This document shows, in pieces, positions 8,602-17,170 of a stretch of 64,000 bases of DNA; position 1 is the stretch's first letter; every line of letters starts with the position of its first letter. The position numbers were made by a program, and so were the translations under genes. The stretch comes from Bergeyella cardium (lineage in GTDB: Bacteria > Bacteroidota > Bacteroidia > Flavobacteriales > Weeksellaceae), in the NCBI RefSeq assembly GCF_003614945.1, contig NZ_QYCZ01000001.1, positions 1,134,001 to 1,198,000 of the forward strand, read 5' to 3'. Under the pieces are notes generated by a model. That model ran no database searches and was not told where the DNA came from. It worked only from the letters and a program-made list of their open reading frames with translations.

Positions 8602-11163
8602 ATGACAACTAAATACAAAGTCTTAGGAATGAGCTGTGGAAGCTGTATGCAGAAGATTTCTGGCGTGCTGAATGGCATTGAAGGGCTTTCAGCTAAGATT
8701 GACCTCGCAAAGTCCAGTGCAGAACTCATTTCAGAGCGAGAAATTGATATTAATTACCTTAATTCTGAGCTTCAGAAGGTGGGCGATTATGCTCTGCAAG
8801 CGTTTGAAGCTGAACAGCCAACGGAATATACGCCTCCACAAGAGAGAGTTTCCCCAAGCTCGGTATATTATTGCCCAATGGAGTGCGAAGGAGAGCGCGT
8901 CTATTTCCAAAAAGGGCTTAGATGCCCGATCTGTAATATGTACCTCGTGCCAATAGAGGAACAGGAGGCAAACAGAGCGAAAGGCGTGCATCTTCAGCAT
9001 CATACGATGGGCAAAGAAGGGCATCATCATCAAAATATCAGCACAGAAAGTGAAAATGAGGGTAAATATTACTGCCCGATGTTCTGCGAAGGCGATAAAG
9101 TCTATAACGATAATGTAGGATGCCCAGTCTGTGGAATGGATCTCGTAATGATACCCTATAAAGACGGCAGAAAAACCGATACTACCTATCAGAAACTCAA
9201 AAAGAAGTTCCTCATCAGCTTAGGATTCACCTTGCCTGTTTTTATCCTCTCAATGGGAGGGATGTGGATAAGCTGGGGACTCCCAAAAGAGGTCATCGGA
9301 TATGTAGAGCTCCTCTTCTCTCTCCCCGTTATCTTCTACTCTGGCTGGTTTCTCATCAAGAGAGGCTTTAATTCCTTCCAAACTTGGAACCTGAATATGT
9401 TCTCACTCATATTTTTGGGAACGACAGCCGCATTTTTATTTAGCATTGTGGCATTATTCGCCCCTCAGCTCCTCCCCCACGAGCTAATGCACGATGGTGA
9501 GCTCTCACTCTACTTTGAGTCCGTCTGCGTAATCCTTACCCTCGTAATTATGGGGCAAATGCTCGAGGCAAAAGCCCATCAGAAGACAGGGAAAGCTATT
9601 GAAGAATTAATGAACCTCTCGCCAGAGACGGCTAACCTCATCAGAGATGGTAAGGAGGAGAAAATCCCCCTCTCGGAAGTGAAAACAGGAGATATCCTTA
9701 GGGTAAAAGTAGGAGAAAAGATTCCCGTAGATGGTAAGATTCTGGAAGGAAGCTCTTCGGTGGATGAATCGATGATTACAGGCGAGCCTATACCCGCTGA
9801 AAAAGGTCTAAACGATAAAGTAAGCTCTGGAACGCTCAACGGAAACGGTAGTTTTCTGATGCTTGCCGAAAAAGTAGGAAGCGATACCCTCCTGGCGCAG
9901 ATCATAAACCTCGTAAATGAAGCCAGCAGAAGCAAAGCTCCCATACAAAAGCTCGCCGACCGAGTTTCAAAAATCTTTGTACCAACTGTAATCGGTATTT
10001 CAGTACTTACCTTCGCTTTATGGTACCTCTTCGGGGGAGAAAACAGGCTCATTTATGCCCTTGTAAATGCCGTAGCGGTTCTTATTGTGGCTTGTCCCTG
10101 TGCATTAGGGCTTGCTACCCCAATGAGCCTGACCGTAGGCATTGGAAAAGGCGCTAAAAACGGTATCTTAATAAAAAATGCCGAAGCATTAGAACAAATG
10201 AATAAAATAAATGTGCTCATCACCGATAAAACAGGAACCCTCACCGAAGGTAAGCCGAGTATAGATGGAATTTTTGCCATCAACTCCTCCCAAGAAGAGC
10301 TCCTAAGCATTGCTGGAGCACTTAGCCAAAACTCCGAGCACCCCCTTTCTCAAGCAATACTAAAAGCTACAAGAGAGAAAGGGCTAATGAACTTCAAACT
10401 TTCCTCTTTTGAGAATATTTCTGGGAAAGGTGTTTCGGGAATATCGGGAGACCATCGGCTTTTATTGGGTAATGAAGCCTTGTTAAAACATTTTTCTATC
10501 CCTGTTTCGGATGAGGTTTCTCAAAAAGCGTCTGAACTCCAGTCTCAAGCAAAAACAGTCTCCTTCGTAGCGAGAGGGAATGAGGTTTTAGGGCTTATCA
10601 GCTTCTCGGATAAGATAAAGGAGAGCTCTAAAAAGGCAGTTAAATTCCTTCAAAGCCACAATATAGAGGTTGTAATGCTCACAGGAGACCATCAGCAGAC
10701 CGCAAGAGCCGTAGCGGAGGAGCTCGGTATTAAAAATTACAAAGCAAGCTGCCTCCCTGCCGATAAGATGAATGAAATTAAAAGGCTACAAGCTGAAGGG
10801 AAGGTGGTAGCAATGGCAGGGGACGGCATCAATGATGCACCAGCACTGGCACAGTCGGACATTGGAATTGCGATGGGCACAGGAAGCGGTGCTGCGATAG
10901 AATCAGCAGAAATCACCCTCTTGAAAGGAGATATTTGGGGCATAGCAAAAACAAAAATCCTCAGCGAAAAACTCCTGAGGAATATCAAAGAAAACCTGTT
11001 CTTTGCTTTTGTGTATAATACGCTGGGGATACCCATTGCAGCAGGTATTTTGTATCCTTTCTTTGGAATATTGCTCAGTCCGATGATTGCTGCTGCAGCG
11101 ATGAGCTTTAGCTCGGTATCGGTTATACTCAATTCGCTAAGGCTTAACAGCACGAAACTCTAA
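8602..11163 (+). CDS. Copper-type heavy-metal P1B-ATPase
   Basis: 853 residues; exports Cu(I) or a similar soft metal across the inner membrane using ATP. In order: an N-terminal HMA domain with GMSCGSC (9-15); a first heavy-metal-binding module with CPMEC and CPICNMY (about 89-116); a His-rich linker (130-143); a second module with CPMFC and CPVCGMD (156-184); eight membrane helices. The transport motif CPC is near 498 ([12 protein letters not shown]), the phosphorylated Asp is in DKTGTLTEG near 540, the HP motif is in SEHPLSQAI, and GDGINDAPA is near 740. The double CPM...CPxC modules are common in Bacteroidota copper pumps and may also receive metal. It ends at a terminator 11 bases later. 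Confidence 0.92.
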   Translation: MTTKYKVLGMSCGSCMQKISGVLNGIEGLSAKIDLAKSSAELISEREIDINYLNSELQKVGDYALQAFEAEQPTEYTPPQERVSPSSVYYCPMECEGERVYFQKGLRCPICNMYLVPIEEQEANRAKGVHLQHHTMGKEGHHHQNISTESENEGKYYCPMFCEGDKVYNDNVGCPVCGMDLVMIPYKDGRKTDTTYQKLKKKFLISLGFTLPVFILSMGGMWISWGLPKEVIGYVELLFSLPVIFYSGWFLIKRGFNSFQTWNLNMFSLIFLGTTAAFLFSIVALFAPQLLPHELMHDGELSLYFESVCVILTLVIMGQMLEAKAHQKTGKAIEELMNLSPETANLIRDGKEEKIPLSEVKTGDILRVKVGEKIPVDGKILEGSSSVDESMITGEPIPAEKGLNDKVSSGTLNGNGSFLMLAEKVGSDTLLAQIINLVNEASRSKAPIQKLADRVSKIFVPTVIGISVLTFALWYLFGGENRLIYALVNAVAVLIVACPCALGLATPMSLTVGIGKGAKNGILIKNAEALEQMNKINVLITDKTGTLTEGKPSIDGIFAINSSQEELLSIAGALSQNSEHPLSQAILKATREKGLMNFKLSSFENISGKGVSGISGDHRLLLGNEALLKHFSIPVSDEVSQKASELQSQAKTVSFVARGNEVLGLISFSDKIKESSKKAVKFLQSHNIEVVMLTGDHQQTARAVAEELGIKNYKASCLPADKMNEIKRLQAEGKVVAMAGDGINDAPALAQSDIGIAMGTGSGAAIESAEITLLKGDIWGIAKTKILSEKLLRNIKENLFFAFVYNTLGIPIAAGILYPFFGILLSPMIAAAAMSFSSVSVILNSLRLNSTKL

Positions 11164-11174
11164 GAAGCCTATAC

Positions 11175-11201
11175 TATACCTCTTCGGAGGTATATTTTTT
11201 T
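11175..11201 (+). terminator. Terminator of the copper ATPase gene
   Basis: An eight-bp perfect stem TATACCTC / GAGGTATA with a TTCG tetraloop is followed by a run of seven T. Confidence 0.85.
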
Positions 11202-11274
11202 GGCAAAAAGTATTTCATTACACCTTCATATTAGAAATAAAATCTACTGCATATTTAATACAGTAAAAAGAGTT

Positions 11275-11766
11275 TTACTTTTTCTTTCGGCTCTTCCTAA
11301 AATCCCAAGGTGCTACCGGTGAAGGCTCTACCCAAAGCCCTACTTTATTCTTTCGGGCTTCATTTTCAAGATGGGCATAGCTCTTATCATTAGAATATCT
11401 CTTAAAATGCCACGCCAGCCCCAAGCGCACCAGCTCTTTATTCACACATAAATTATCTACATAGACTTCTGCCAATAGTCTTTTGTATCTGTCGGTCTTG
11501 CTACGCGCTACCAGCTTCACCTCCTTACCAAAGCACAGGTCAGATACCTTCTGCTTAGCCCTCTTCCCAAATGCTTGCTTCTTTTCTGGGCAATCAATAT
11601 GCAACAAACGCACACTTACCTCCTTGCCTTTTATCAATACCTTAAAGGTATCTCCATCTTTCACCCCTACCACTTTTCCTGTGGCTACCACTGAGGTTTT
11701 GGAAGCCTGAGAACTCCCCAAAACCGCAAAAAGCATCAATAAAACAATGAAAACTCTCTTAAACAT
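11275..11766 (-). CDS. Secreted thermonuclease-like nuclease (SNase family)
   Basis: 163 residues. The signal peptide ends GSSQA (about residue 21). The SNase core follows, with VVGVKDGDTFKVLIKG (calcium-site Asp), VRLLHIDCPEK (Arg and Asp), FGKRAKQ, DRYKRLLAEVYVD (catalytic Arg) and LVRLGLAWHFKRYS. All main catalytic positions of staphylococcal-type nuclease are present. It should cleave DNA and RNA outside the cytoplasm. The C-terminus is very basic (FRKSRKKK). It is a single gene, divergent from rlmN, with its own -7 element. Confidence 0.9.
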   Translation of the reverse strand: MFKRVFIVLLMLFAVLGSSQASKTSVVATGKVVGVKDGDTFKVLIKGKEVSVRLLHIDCPEKKQAFGKRAKQKVSDLCFGKEVKLVARSKTDRYKRLLAEVYVDNLCVNKELVRLGLAWHFKRYSNDKSYAHLENEARKNKVGLWVEPSPVAPWDFRKSRKKK

Positions 11767-11792
11767 TTCTAAAAAATTAAAATAATTGCGGG

Positions 11793-11800
11793 CAAAGATA
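11793..11800 (-). promoter_or_regulatory. -7 element (TATCTTTG) of the nuclease gene
   Basis: Minus-strand TAnnTTTG, 26 bases before the nuclease ATG at 11766. The following bases (CCCGC) mirror those after the divergent rlmN element. Confidence 0.65.
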
Positions 11801-11865
11801 CCTATCTCCTCAAAATTAGCCGTACTGATGAACTAGCTCCCCATATAAAAACCATAAGAAAATAC

Positions 11866-11873
11866 TATCTTTG
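11866..11873 (+). promoter_or_regulatory. -7 element (TATCTTTG) of rlmN
   Basis: Plus-strand TAnnTTTG, 20 bases before the TTG start at 11894. With the divergent copy at 11793 it defines a 65-bp region containing both start sites. Confidence 0.65.
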
Positions 11874-11893
11874 CGGGCTGAAAAGAAAAGATT

Positions 11894-12955
11894 TTGAAAG
11901 ATATTCGTACGCTCAGCCTTGAAGACTTAAAGGAGTATTTTATACAAATTGGTGATAAGCCCTTCCGTGCAAAGCAGGTTTATGACTGGCTGTGGAGCAA
12001 GAATCTCCACTCATTTGAGGAGATGACGAATCTCTCAAAAAATCTCAGAGAAAACCTATCAAAAGACTTTGTGATTAATCCCATTGCCGTAGATACCCTA
12101 CAAAAATCCAGCGATGGAACGATTAAAAACGGCGTAAAGCTACACGATGGGCTCCTTGTAGAATCAGTACTCATCCCTACCGAAACGCGAACTACAGCCT
12201 GCGTATCTTCTCAGGTAGGCTGCTCATTAAACTGTGAATTCTGTGCAACAGCAAAACTCAAAAGAATGCGAAATCTGGAAGTTGCCGAAATCATAGACCA
12301 AGTAGCATTGATAGACAGGCAAAGCAGACTTTACTTTGGGCGACCGCTCTCTAACATTGTCTTTATGGGAATGGGCGAGCCGATGATGAACTACAAAAAT
12401 GTAGTAGAATCCATACGAAAGATAACCTCACCTGAAGGCTTGGGTATGTCTCCAAGGAGGATTACAGTCTCCACATCGGGGATTCCTAAAATGATGAAAA
12501 TGCTCGCCGATGAAAACCTAAAAGTAAAACTCGCACTCTCTCTACACTCCGCTATTGAGCACAAGAGAAATGATATTATGCCTTTCTCCTCAAAATTCCC
12601 GCTCACCGAGATTATGGATGCGCTTCAATATTGGTATAGACAGACAGGTTCTCCCATTACCTTTGAATATTGCGTTTGGGGAGGGATTAATGATACCGAT
12701 GAAGACATCAAGGCATTGATTAAATACTGCCGACAAGTACCATCTAAAGTAAATCTTATTCAGTACAACCCCATTGGTGAGGGTAAGTATGACCACCGTA
12801 ATATAGAAGCTGAGGAGCGGTATGTACACGAACTCGAAAAGGCAGGGATTACCATCGTTGTAAGGCGTAGCCGAGGTGGAGATATAGATGCTGCCTGCGG
12901 ACAGCTCGCAAACACCCACTCGCGCAAAGAAGCCAATGGCGTGGCAGGCACTTAA
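11894..12955 (+). CDS. rlmN: 23S rRNA (A2503)/tRNA (A37) C2-methyltransferase RlmN
   Basis: 353 residues. Radical-SAM methyltransferase that methylates C2 of adenosine in 23S rRNA and some tRNAs. The iron-sulfur cysteines are C110, C114 and C117 (CSLNCEFC). GEPMMN and the C-terminal catalytic Cys in AACGQLA are present, and the N-terminal region matches the RlmN accessory domain (KPFRAKQVYDWLW). The start is TTG with AAAAGAAAAGA before it; no ATG fits. The last residues (NGVAGT) and the stop lie in sequence resembling the window's repeat modules, so the tail after GQLAN is probably not ancestral. Confidence 0.95.
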   Translation: MKDIRTLSLEDLKEYFIQIGDKPFRAKQVYDWLWSKNLHSFEEMTNLSKNLRENLSKDFVINPIAVDTLQKSSDGTIKNGVKLHDGLLVESVLIPTETRTTACVSSQVGCSLNCEFCATAKLKRMRNLEVAEIIDQVALIDRQSRLYFGRPLSNIVFMGMGEPMMNYKNVVESIRKITSPEGLGMSPRRITVSTSGIPKMMKMLADENLKVKLALSLHSAIEHKRNDIMPFSSKFPLTEIMDALQYWYRQTGSPITFEYCVWGGINDTDEDIKALIKYCRQVPSKVNLIQYNPIGEGKYDHRNIEAEERYVHELEKAGITIVVRRSRGGDIDAACGQLANTHSRKEANGVAGT

Positions 12956-12988
12956 TACAATCTAACAGCCAAAAGCTAGAAGCTAAAA
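12933..12988. repeat. Repeat-module remnant plus heptamers at the rlmN/DUF808 3' ends
   Basis: CCAATGGCGTGGCAGGCA (12933-12950) resembles the hairpin module CCACTGGCGTGGGGAGCA found at 55058. It is followed by CTTAATACAATCTAAC, nearly matching CTTAGTACAAACTAAC after the array at 46714. Heptamers GCCAAAA, GCTAGAA, GCTAAAA follow (12968-12988). The rlmN stop and the DUF808 stop both fall inside this block. Confidence 0.55.
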
Positions 12989-13855
12989 ACCAGCTACCGC
13001 CCGTAGCCTCCTAATCACGCTCACAAAACCATAAACCAATCCCCCACCTGCTAGCCCTGCTCCTGTTTCTATCAAGATTTCGGGGATGCGCCGGTATTCT
13101 TCTGTTATATGATGTATTTGTGGGATATAATGTGCAAAAATCCCCCCTGCTACTAATATTAGCGCTACCGTTCCTATGACTGCAAATGCTCGAATAATAA
13201 TAGGTAAAGCACTTATCAATAAGCGCCCTATCTTCGCCAGCAGTCCTTTATTCTCAGATTTTTTTATAAGGCTAAAACCCAAATCATCCATCCTTACAAT
13301 AAGGGCAACGAAGCCATAAACTCCAACTGTTGCCAGCACAGAAACCACACAAACCGTTATAATTTGCCTTATCAATGGCTCTCCGAGCACTGTTCCTAAG
13401 GCAATAATCACAATCTCCACCGAGAGTATAAAGTCGGTAGATATAGCTTCCTTCACCTTTATTTTTTCTGCGACCATAGGGTCGTTTTCTTCTGCTTTCG
13501 GGGCGTTTTTTTCACTTGCTGAGCCCTCTTTTTTATGGAAGAGATAATGGACAATCTTCTCCACTCCCTCAAATGCGAGATAGAGCCCTCCAAATACCAA
13601 AATCCACTTGATAGCAACGGGATAGATGATGTTTAACAGCAAGGCAATAGGCACTATAATCGCTTTATTTACAAGGGAACCTTGGGTTATTTTCCAAAGT
13701 ACGGGCAGCTCTCTGGAAGAGACAAATCCCGTCGCCTTATTTGCATTTACGGCTAAGTCATCGCCCAATATTCCTGCTGTTTTTTTGGTCGCGACTACCA
13801 CATCGTCCATCAGGCTCGCTATATCGTCCAATACTGCAAAAATTCCTGTTGCCAT
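12983..13855 (-). CDS. DUF808 (YedI-like) inner-membrane protein
   Basis: 290 residues. It begins with the family hallmark MATGIFAVLDDIASLMDDV, then DLAVNANKATGFVSSRELPV. Several membrane helices follow (LVNKAIIVPIALLLNIIYPV; DFILSVEIVIIALGTVLG; ITVCVVSVLATVGVYGFVAL; and two near the C-terminus). The family is widespread and its function is not established. A charged loop (about 115-135) is rich in Lys and Glu. It is convergent with rlmN; the two genes end 27 bases apart in repeat sequence. It appears to be a single-gene unit. Confidence 0.9.
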   Translation of the reverse strand: MATGIFAVLDDIASLMDDVVVATKKTAGILGDDLAVNANKATGFVSSRELPVLWKITQGSLVNKAIIVPIALLLNIIYPVAIKWILVFGGLYLAFEGVEKIVHYLFHKKEGSASEKNAPKAEENDPMVAEKIKVKEAISTDFILSVEIVIIALGTVLGEPLIRQIITVCVVSVLATVGVYGFVALIVRMDDLGFSLIKKSENKGLLAKIGRLLISALPIIIRAFAVIGTVALILVAGGIFAHYIPQIHHITEEYRRIPEILIETGAGLAGGGLVYGFVSVIRRLRAVAGF

Positions 13856-13941
13856 CTCTTATTTTTTAAATTTTTCGGGCGCTAAAATAAACCTTATTCC
13901 TCAATTTTTCTCTATACAATGAGCTAATGATTTTTTTCATT

Positions 13942-14067
13942 GAGAAAAACTCAATAAAACGAACGAAAAAATGCTAATACAGTAGGTAAAAACACCAATG
14001 TAACGAGTAAAAATACGAATGCAACACTCAAAAATGCGAATGCAATGGGTAAAAACGCTTCTGCAAC
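13942..14067. repeat. Degenerate 21-bp tandem repeats (6 units)
   Basis: Six adjacent 21-bp units start at 13942, 13963, 13984, 14005, 14026 and 14047. The core is NNGTAAAAAYRCGAATGCAA, clearest in units 3-6. The gap 13856-14411 otherwise holds only AT-rich sequence and a -7 element. One frame reads KNTNATL-like heptads, but it lacks a start and is bounded by stops, so I do not call a gene. Confidence 0.7.
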
Positions 14068-14342
14068 TATCTAAATCAACAAATCAACGCTAAGATTAGT
14101 GTTACAACTAGTAAAAATGAAAAATACGCTACAAAAAATCAATTATCAACTATAAAAATTACGAAATCATCAATTTATTCAATCTCAATTATTTAAATTC
14201 CACCCCTTTTTAATAAAAAAAGGGTCTCTAACCCAAGCCAACTCTTCCCTCCCCTACCCCTCCATTCTCCTAAAAAGTCTAAACAAAGAGGCTTGCAGCT
14301 GTTAAAAAAATATAAAGTTTTTGTACGCACTAATAAATTATT

Positions 14343-14350
14343 TAGTTTTG
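14343..14350 (+). promoter_or_regulatory. -7 element (TAGTTTTG) of porX
   Basis: TAnnTTTG match 61 bases before the porX ATG. It is the only good match in the preceding 300 bases. Confidence 0.5.
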
Positions 14351-14411
14351 ATGACGAAACAGAGCAAAAAGCTCCTAAAAATCAGATATAATTAATAAAA
14401 AAACACAGATT

Positions 14412-15953
14412 ATGGCAAAAATACTTTGGATAGATGACGAAGTAGATCTACTCAAACCCCACATCGTCTTCCTCGAAGGCAAAGGCTACTCCATCACCCC
14501 GATTAATAATGTAAATGAAGCCCTCGAGCTCATAGAAAAAGAAAAATTCCAGCTCACCCTCCTCGATGAGAATATGCCAGGAATCTCTGGGCTCGAAGCC
14601 ATTCCCCTGCTCAAAAGCAAAGACTCTGCAATGAAGATCGTAATGGTTACCAAAAGCGAAGAAGAGCACATTATGGAGCAGGCAATAGGCTCACAAATCG
14701 CCGACTATATCCTAAAACCCGTCAACCCCAATCAAATTCTCCTCTCCTTAAAGAAAAATTTGCAGGAAGACAACCTCGTAGAGCAAAAAACCATCCTTGA
14801 ATACCAGCAAGAATTCCGAAATCTCTCTATGGAACTCGCTTATCTGAAAACCTATCAAGACTGGGCAGATTATTACAAGAAAATAATGAATTGGGAGATC
14901 AAGTTTGATAAAGTGATGGATACCGAATTTGCCGAGCTCCTCCAATCTCAGAAAGAAGATGCCAATATTCAGTTCTCAAAGTTCATAGAACGCAACTACG
15001 AAGGCTGGCTGCACTCCTCCGATAAACCAATGATGAGCCACACCCTTTTTAAAGACCGCGTAAAACCCGAAATAGAGAAAGGAAAAGTCCTCCTCCTGAT
15101 GATCGACAACCTGCGCTACGACCAATGGAAAGTCATAGAGCCCCTCTTTGCCAAATATTATAATAAGGTACAGGAGGACTACTACTACAGCATCCTGCCC
15201 ACCGCTACACAATACGCGAGAAACGCCTTCTTTGCTGGGCTCCTCCCATCGGAGATAGAAAAACGCTTCCCTGATAAATGGTTTAATGACAATGAAGATG
15301 GAGGAAAAAACGAATACGAAAAAGATTTCCTCAACGATCAGATGAAAAGGCTCGGGCTGAGCGGAAAGACCTCAAAATACATCAAAATCCTCAATGCCGA
15401 CTTTGAAAGAAAAATCTACGAGGACTTTAATCAATACAAAAACTACGAACTCCTCACCATCGTCTATAATTTCATCGATATCCTCTCCCACGCGAAGACC
15501 GATAATCATATTGTAGACCAGCTCATCCGAGATGATAAAACCTTCAGATCCCTTACCCTCAACTGGTTTGAAAACTCCTCCCTCATCAAAATAATTCGCC
15601 TCGCCGCCGAAGTGGGCTTTAGATTGGTCATCACTACCGACCACGGGACTATCTATGTTAAAAAGCCCAGCCAAGTCATCGGCGACCGAGAGACTTCTAC
15701 CAACATCCGATACAAAACGGGGCGTAGCCTCACCTATGATGAGAAAGAAGTCTGGGCAATCACCCAACCCGAGAAGTTTTTCCTCCCAAAAGGCAACCTA
15801 AGCTCCAAATACATCTTCGCGAAGAATAATACCTTCCTCGCTTATCCGAAGAACTACAACCATTTCGTGAATTACTATCGCGATACCTATCAGCACGGGG
15901 GGATTTCTCTCGAAGAGTGCATCATCCCCGTCAGTATAATGGAGCCAAAATAA
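14412..15953 (+). CDS. porX: PorX-type response regulator with PglZ domain (type IX secretion regulation)
   Basis: 513 residues. An N-terminal CheY-like receiver (acidic pair DDE at 8-10, phospho-acceptor Asp 52 in LTLLDENMPG, Lys in ILKPV near 102) is fused by a helical linker to a C-terminal PglZ/alkaline-phosphatase-like domain (about 200-510). That domain has metal-ligand motifs LLLMIDNLRYDQW, DILSHAKTDN and ITTDHGTI. This architecture and length match PorX, which with the PorY kinase and the sigma factor SigP controls type IX secretion genes. No partner kinase is nearby, as is usual. A hairpin follows the stop. Confidence 0.93.
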   Translation: MAKILWIDDEVDLLKPHIVFLEGKGYSITPINNVNEALELIEKEKFQLTLLDENMPGISGLEAIPLLKSKDSAMKIVMVTKSEEEHIMEQAIGSQIADYILKPVNPNQILLSLKKNLQEDNLVEQKTILEYQQEFRNLSMELAYLKTYQDWADYYKKIMNWEIKFDKVMDTEFAELLQSQKEDANIQFSKFIERNYEGWLHSSDKPMMSHTLFKDRVKPEIEKGKVLLLMIDNLRYDQWKVIEPLFAKYYNKVQEDYYYSILPTATQYARNAFFAGLLPSEIEKRFPDKWFNDNEDGGKNEYEKDFLNDQMKRLGLSGKTSKYIKILNADFERKIYEDFNQYKNYELLTIVYNFIDILSHAKTDNHIVDQLIRDDKTFRSLTLNWFENSSLIKIIRLAAEVGFRLVITTDHGTIYVKKPSQVIGDRETSTNIRYKTGRSLTYDEKEVWAITQPEKFFLPKGNLSSKYIFAKNNTFLAYPKNYNHFVNYYRDTYQHGGISLEECIIPVSIMEPK

Positions 15954-15958
15954 TTTTT

Positions 15959-15966
15959 TATATTTG
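15959..15966 (+). promoter_or_regulatory. -7 element (TATATTTG) upstream of the exonuclease gene
   Basis: TAnnTTTG starting five bases after the porX stop and 84 bases before the exonuclease ATG. The hairpin at 15992 would lie in the 5' leader. Confidence 0.45.
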
Positions 15967-15991
15967 TAGCTCATAATAAATATATTTTTAA

Positions 15992-16026
15992 TGATAGGCT
16001 GGGATTCTTTCCAGTCTATCATTGTT
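15992..16026 (+). terminator. Hairpin between porX and the exonuclease gene
   Basis: Stem TGATAGGCTGG / CCAGTCTATCA with an 8-base loop, followed by TTGTTT. It may terminate porX. Because a -7 element lies upstream of it, it could instead be a leader structure. Confidence 0.5.
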
Positions 16027-16050
16027 TAATATCCGCAAAACAAGCATCAG

Positions 16051-16809
16051 ATGAAGATAATTTCCTATAATGTAAACGGTATAAGGGCTGCTTTCTCCAA
16101 AAATTTAGATGAGTGGCTGAAAATAACGAATCCAGACCTCATCAGTTTCCAAGAATTGAAGGCTATGCAGGAGCAGATTGATCATAAAGCCTTTGAAAGC
16201 CTCGGTTATCACAGTTTTTGGTTTCCCGCCGAGCGAAAAGGCTATAGCGGCGTGGGCATAGCCTCAAAAGCCAAGCCCAAAGCCGTAGTCTATGGAATGG
16301 GAATCGATAAATACGACTCCGAAGGGCGAGTAATCCGCACCGATTTCGCAGATTTCTCCACCATTTCCGTTTATGTGCCCAGCGCTTCCAATATTGAGAG
16401 GCTGGATTTCAAAATGGAGTTCTGCTATGACTTTATGAACCACATCAAAGAGCTTAGAAAGGAAATCCCTCACCTAATTATCAGTGGAGACTTCAATATT
16501 TGCCACGAAGCGATAGATATTCACGACCCTATCCGTCTAAAGAATGTCTCAGGCTTTCTTCCGATAGAACGAGAGTGGATGAGCCTCTTTATGAGCGAGT
16601 GTAAGCTGCTCGATAGCTTCAGAATCTTCAATGACCAGCCGGAGAACTACACTTGGTGGAGCTACAGGCAAAATGCCCGCGCGAGGAACAAAGGCTGGCG
16701 CCTCGATTACCACTTCGTAGCCGATATACTCGAGGAGCGGCTCCAAAATTCCCTCATCTTAAAGGATGCCGTGCACTCCGATCATTGTCCTATCCTCTTA
16801 GAAATCTAA
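16051..16809 (+). CDS. xth: Exodeoxyribonuclease III (AP endonuclease, ExoA/Xth family)
   Basis: 252 residues, the usual length. Endonuclease/exonuclease/phosphatase fold with MKIISYNVNGIRAA (Asn), FQELKA (metal-binding Glu), GYHSFWFPAERKGYSGVGI, the ISGDFNICHEAIDIHDP catalytic block (Asp and Asn), FRIFN, YTWWSYRQNARARNKGWRLDY, and the C-terminal HSDHCPI with the catalytic His. It processes abasic sites and 3' ends in base-excision repair. A strong terminator follows 11 bases after the stop. Confidence 0.95.
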   Translation: MKIISYNVNGIRAAFSKNLDEWLKITNPDLISFQELKAMQEQIDHKAFESLGYHSFWFPAERKGYSGVGIASKAKPKAVVYGMGIDKYDSEGRVIRTDFADFSTISVYVPSASNIERLDFKMEFCYDFMNHIKELRKEIPHLIISGDFNICHEAIDIHDPIRLKNVSGFLPIEREWMSLFMSECKLLDSFRIFNDQPENYTWWSYRQNARARNKGWRLDYHFVADILEERLQNSLILKDAVHSDHCPILLEI

Positions 16810-16819
16810 TATTGCGAAA

Positions 16820-16855
16820 ACCTTCTCTTTCTAAATATAAGAGAAGGTCTTTTTT
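16820..16855 (+). terminator. Terminator of the exonuclease gene
   Basis: A 10-bp stem ACCTTCTCTT / AAGAGAAGGT with a 9-base loop is followed by CTTTTTT. The rest of the gap to 17170 holds only the 21-bp duplication at 16882 and AT-rich sequence. Confidence 0.85.
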
Positions 16856-16881
16856 AGTAAAATTATCTCCCTTTTTTCTTA

Positions 16882-16923
16882 TCCGAAGGCGTTCCGAACG
16901 GGTCCGAAGGCGTTCTAAACGGG
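16882..16923. repeat. Tandem duplication of a 21-bp GC-rich unit
   Basis: TCCGAAGGCGTTCCGAACGG plus G is followed directly by TCCGAAGGCGTTCTAAACGG plus G; two bases differ. Each unit can be read as three 7-mers. The GC content is well above that of the surrounding gap. Confidence 0.75.
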
Positions 16924-17170
16924 TTAAAACTTGTTTTTTAACAGAAAATTCTCATAAAAAACGATATTTCTTTACCGATTTATTAATTTCAATGGGTTAA
17001 GTTCGCCATAGAATTTGAAAAAATAGAGGAAATTCAGCGTTATTATATCATCTATTAAGTATTAAAAAAAGAAGTATTGCCATTTATTCTTAATATCATA
17101 CAAAAAAAATGGCTTCTAGCCCAAAACTTAAGACTAAAAACCCGTTAATGATAATAAGTTTATAGATGAA

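Noticed and set aside
13969-14070. Possible small gene encoding a KNTNATL-type heptad repeat protein
   Set aside because: There is no start codon in frame before the repeats and stop codons bound the frame; the heptads simply follow from the 21-bp DNA period.
14208-14230. CCCCTTTTT...AAAAAGGG hairpin in the gap before porX as a terminator
   Set aside because: It consists mainly of A/T runs, no gene ends nearby on the matching strand, and there is no T tail after the right arm.
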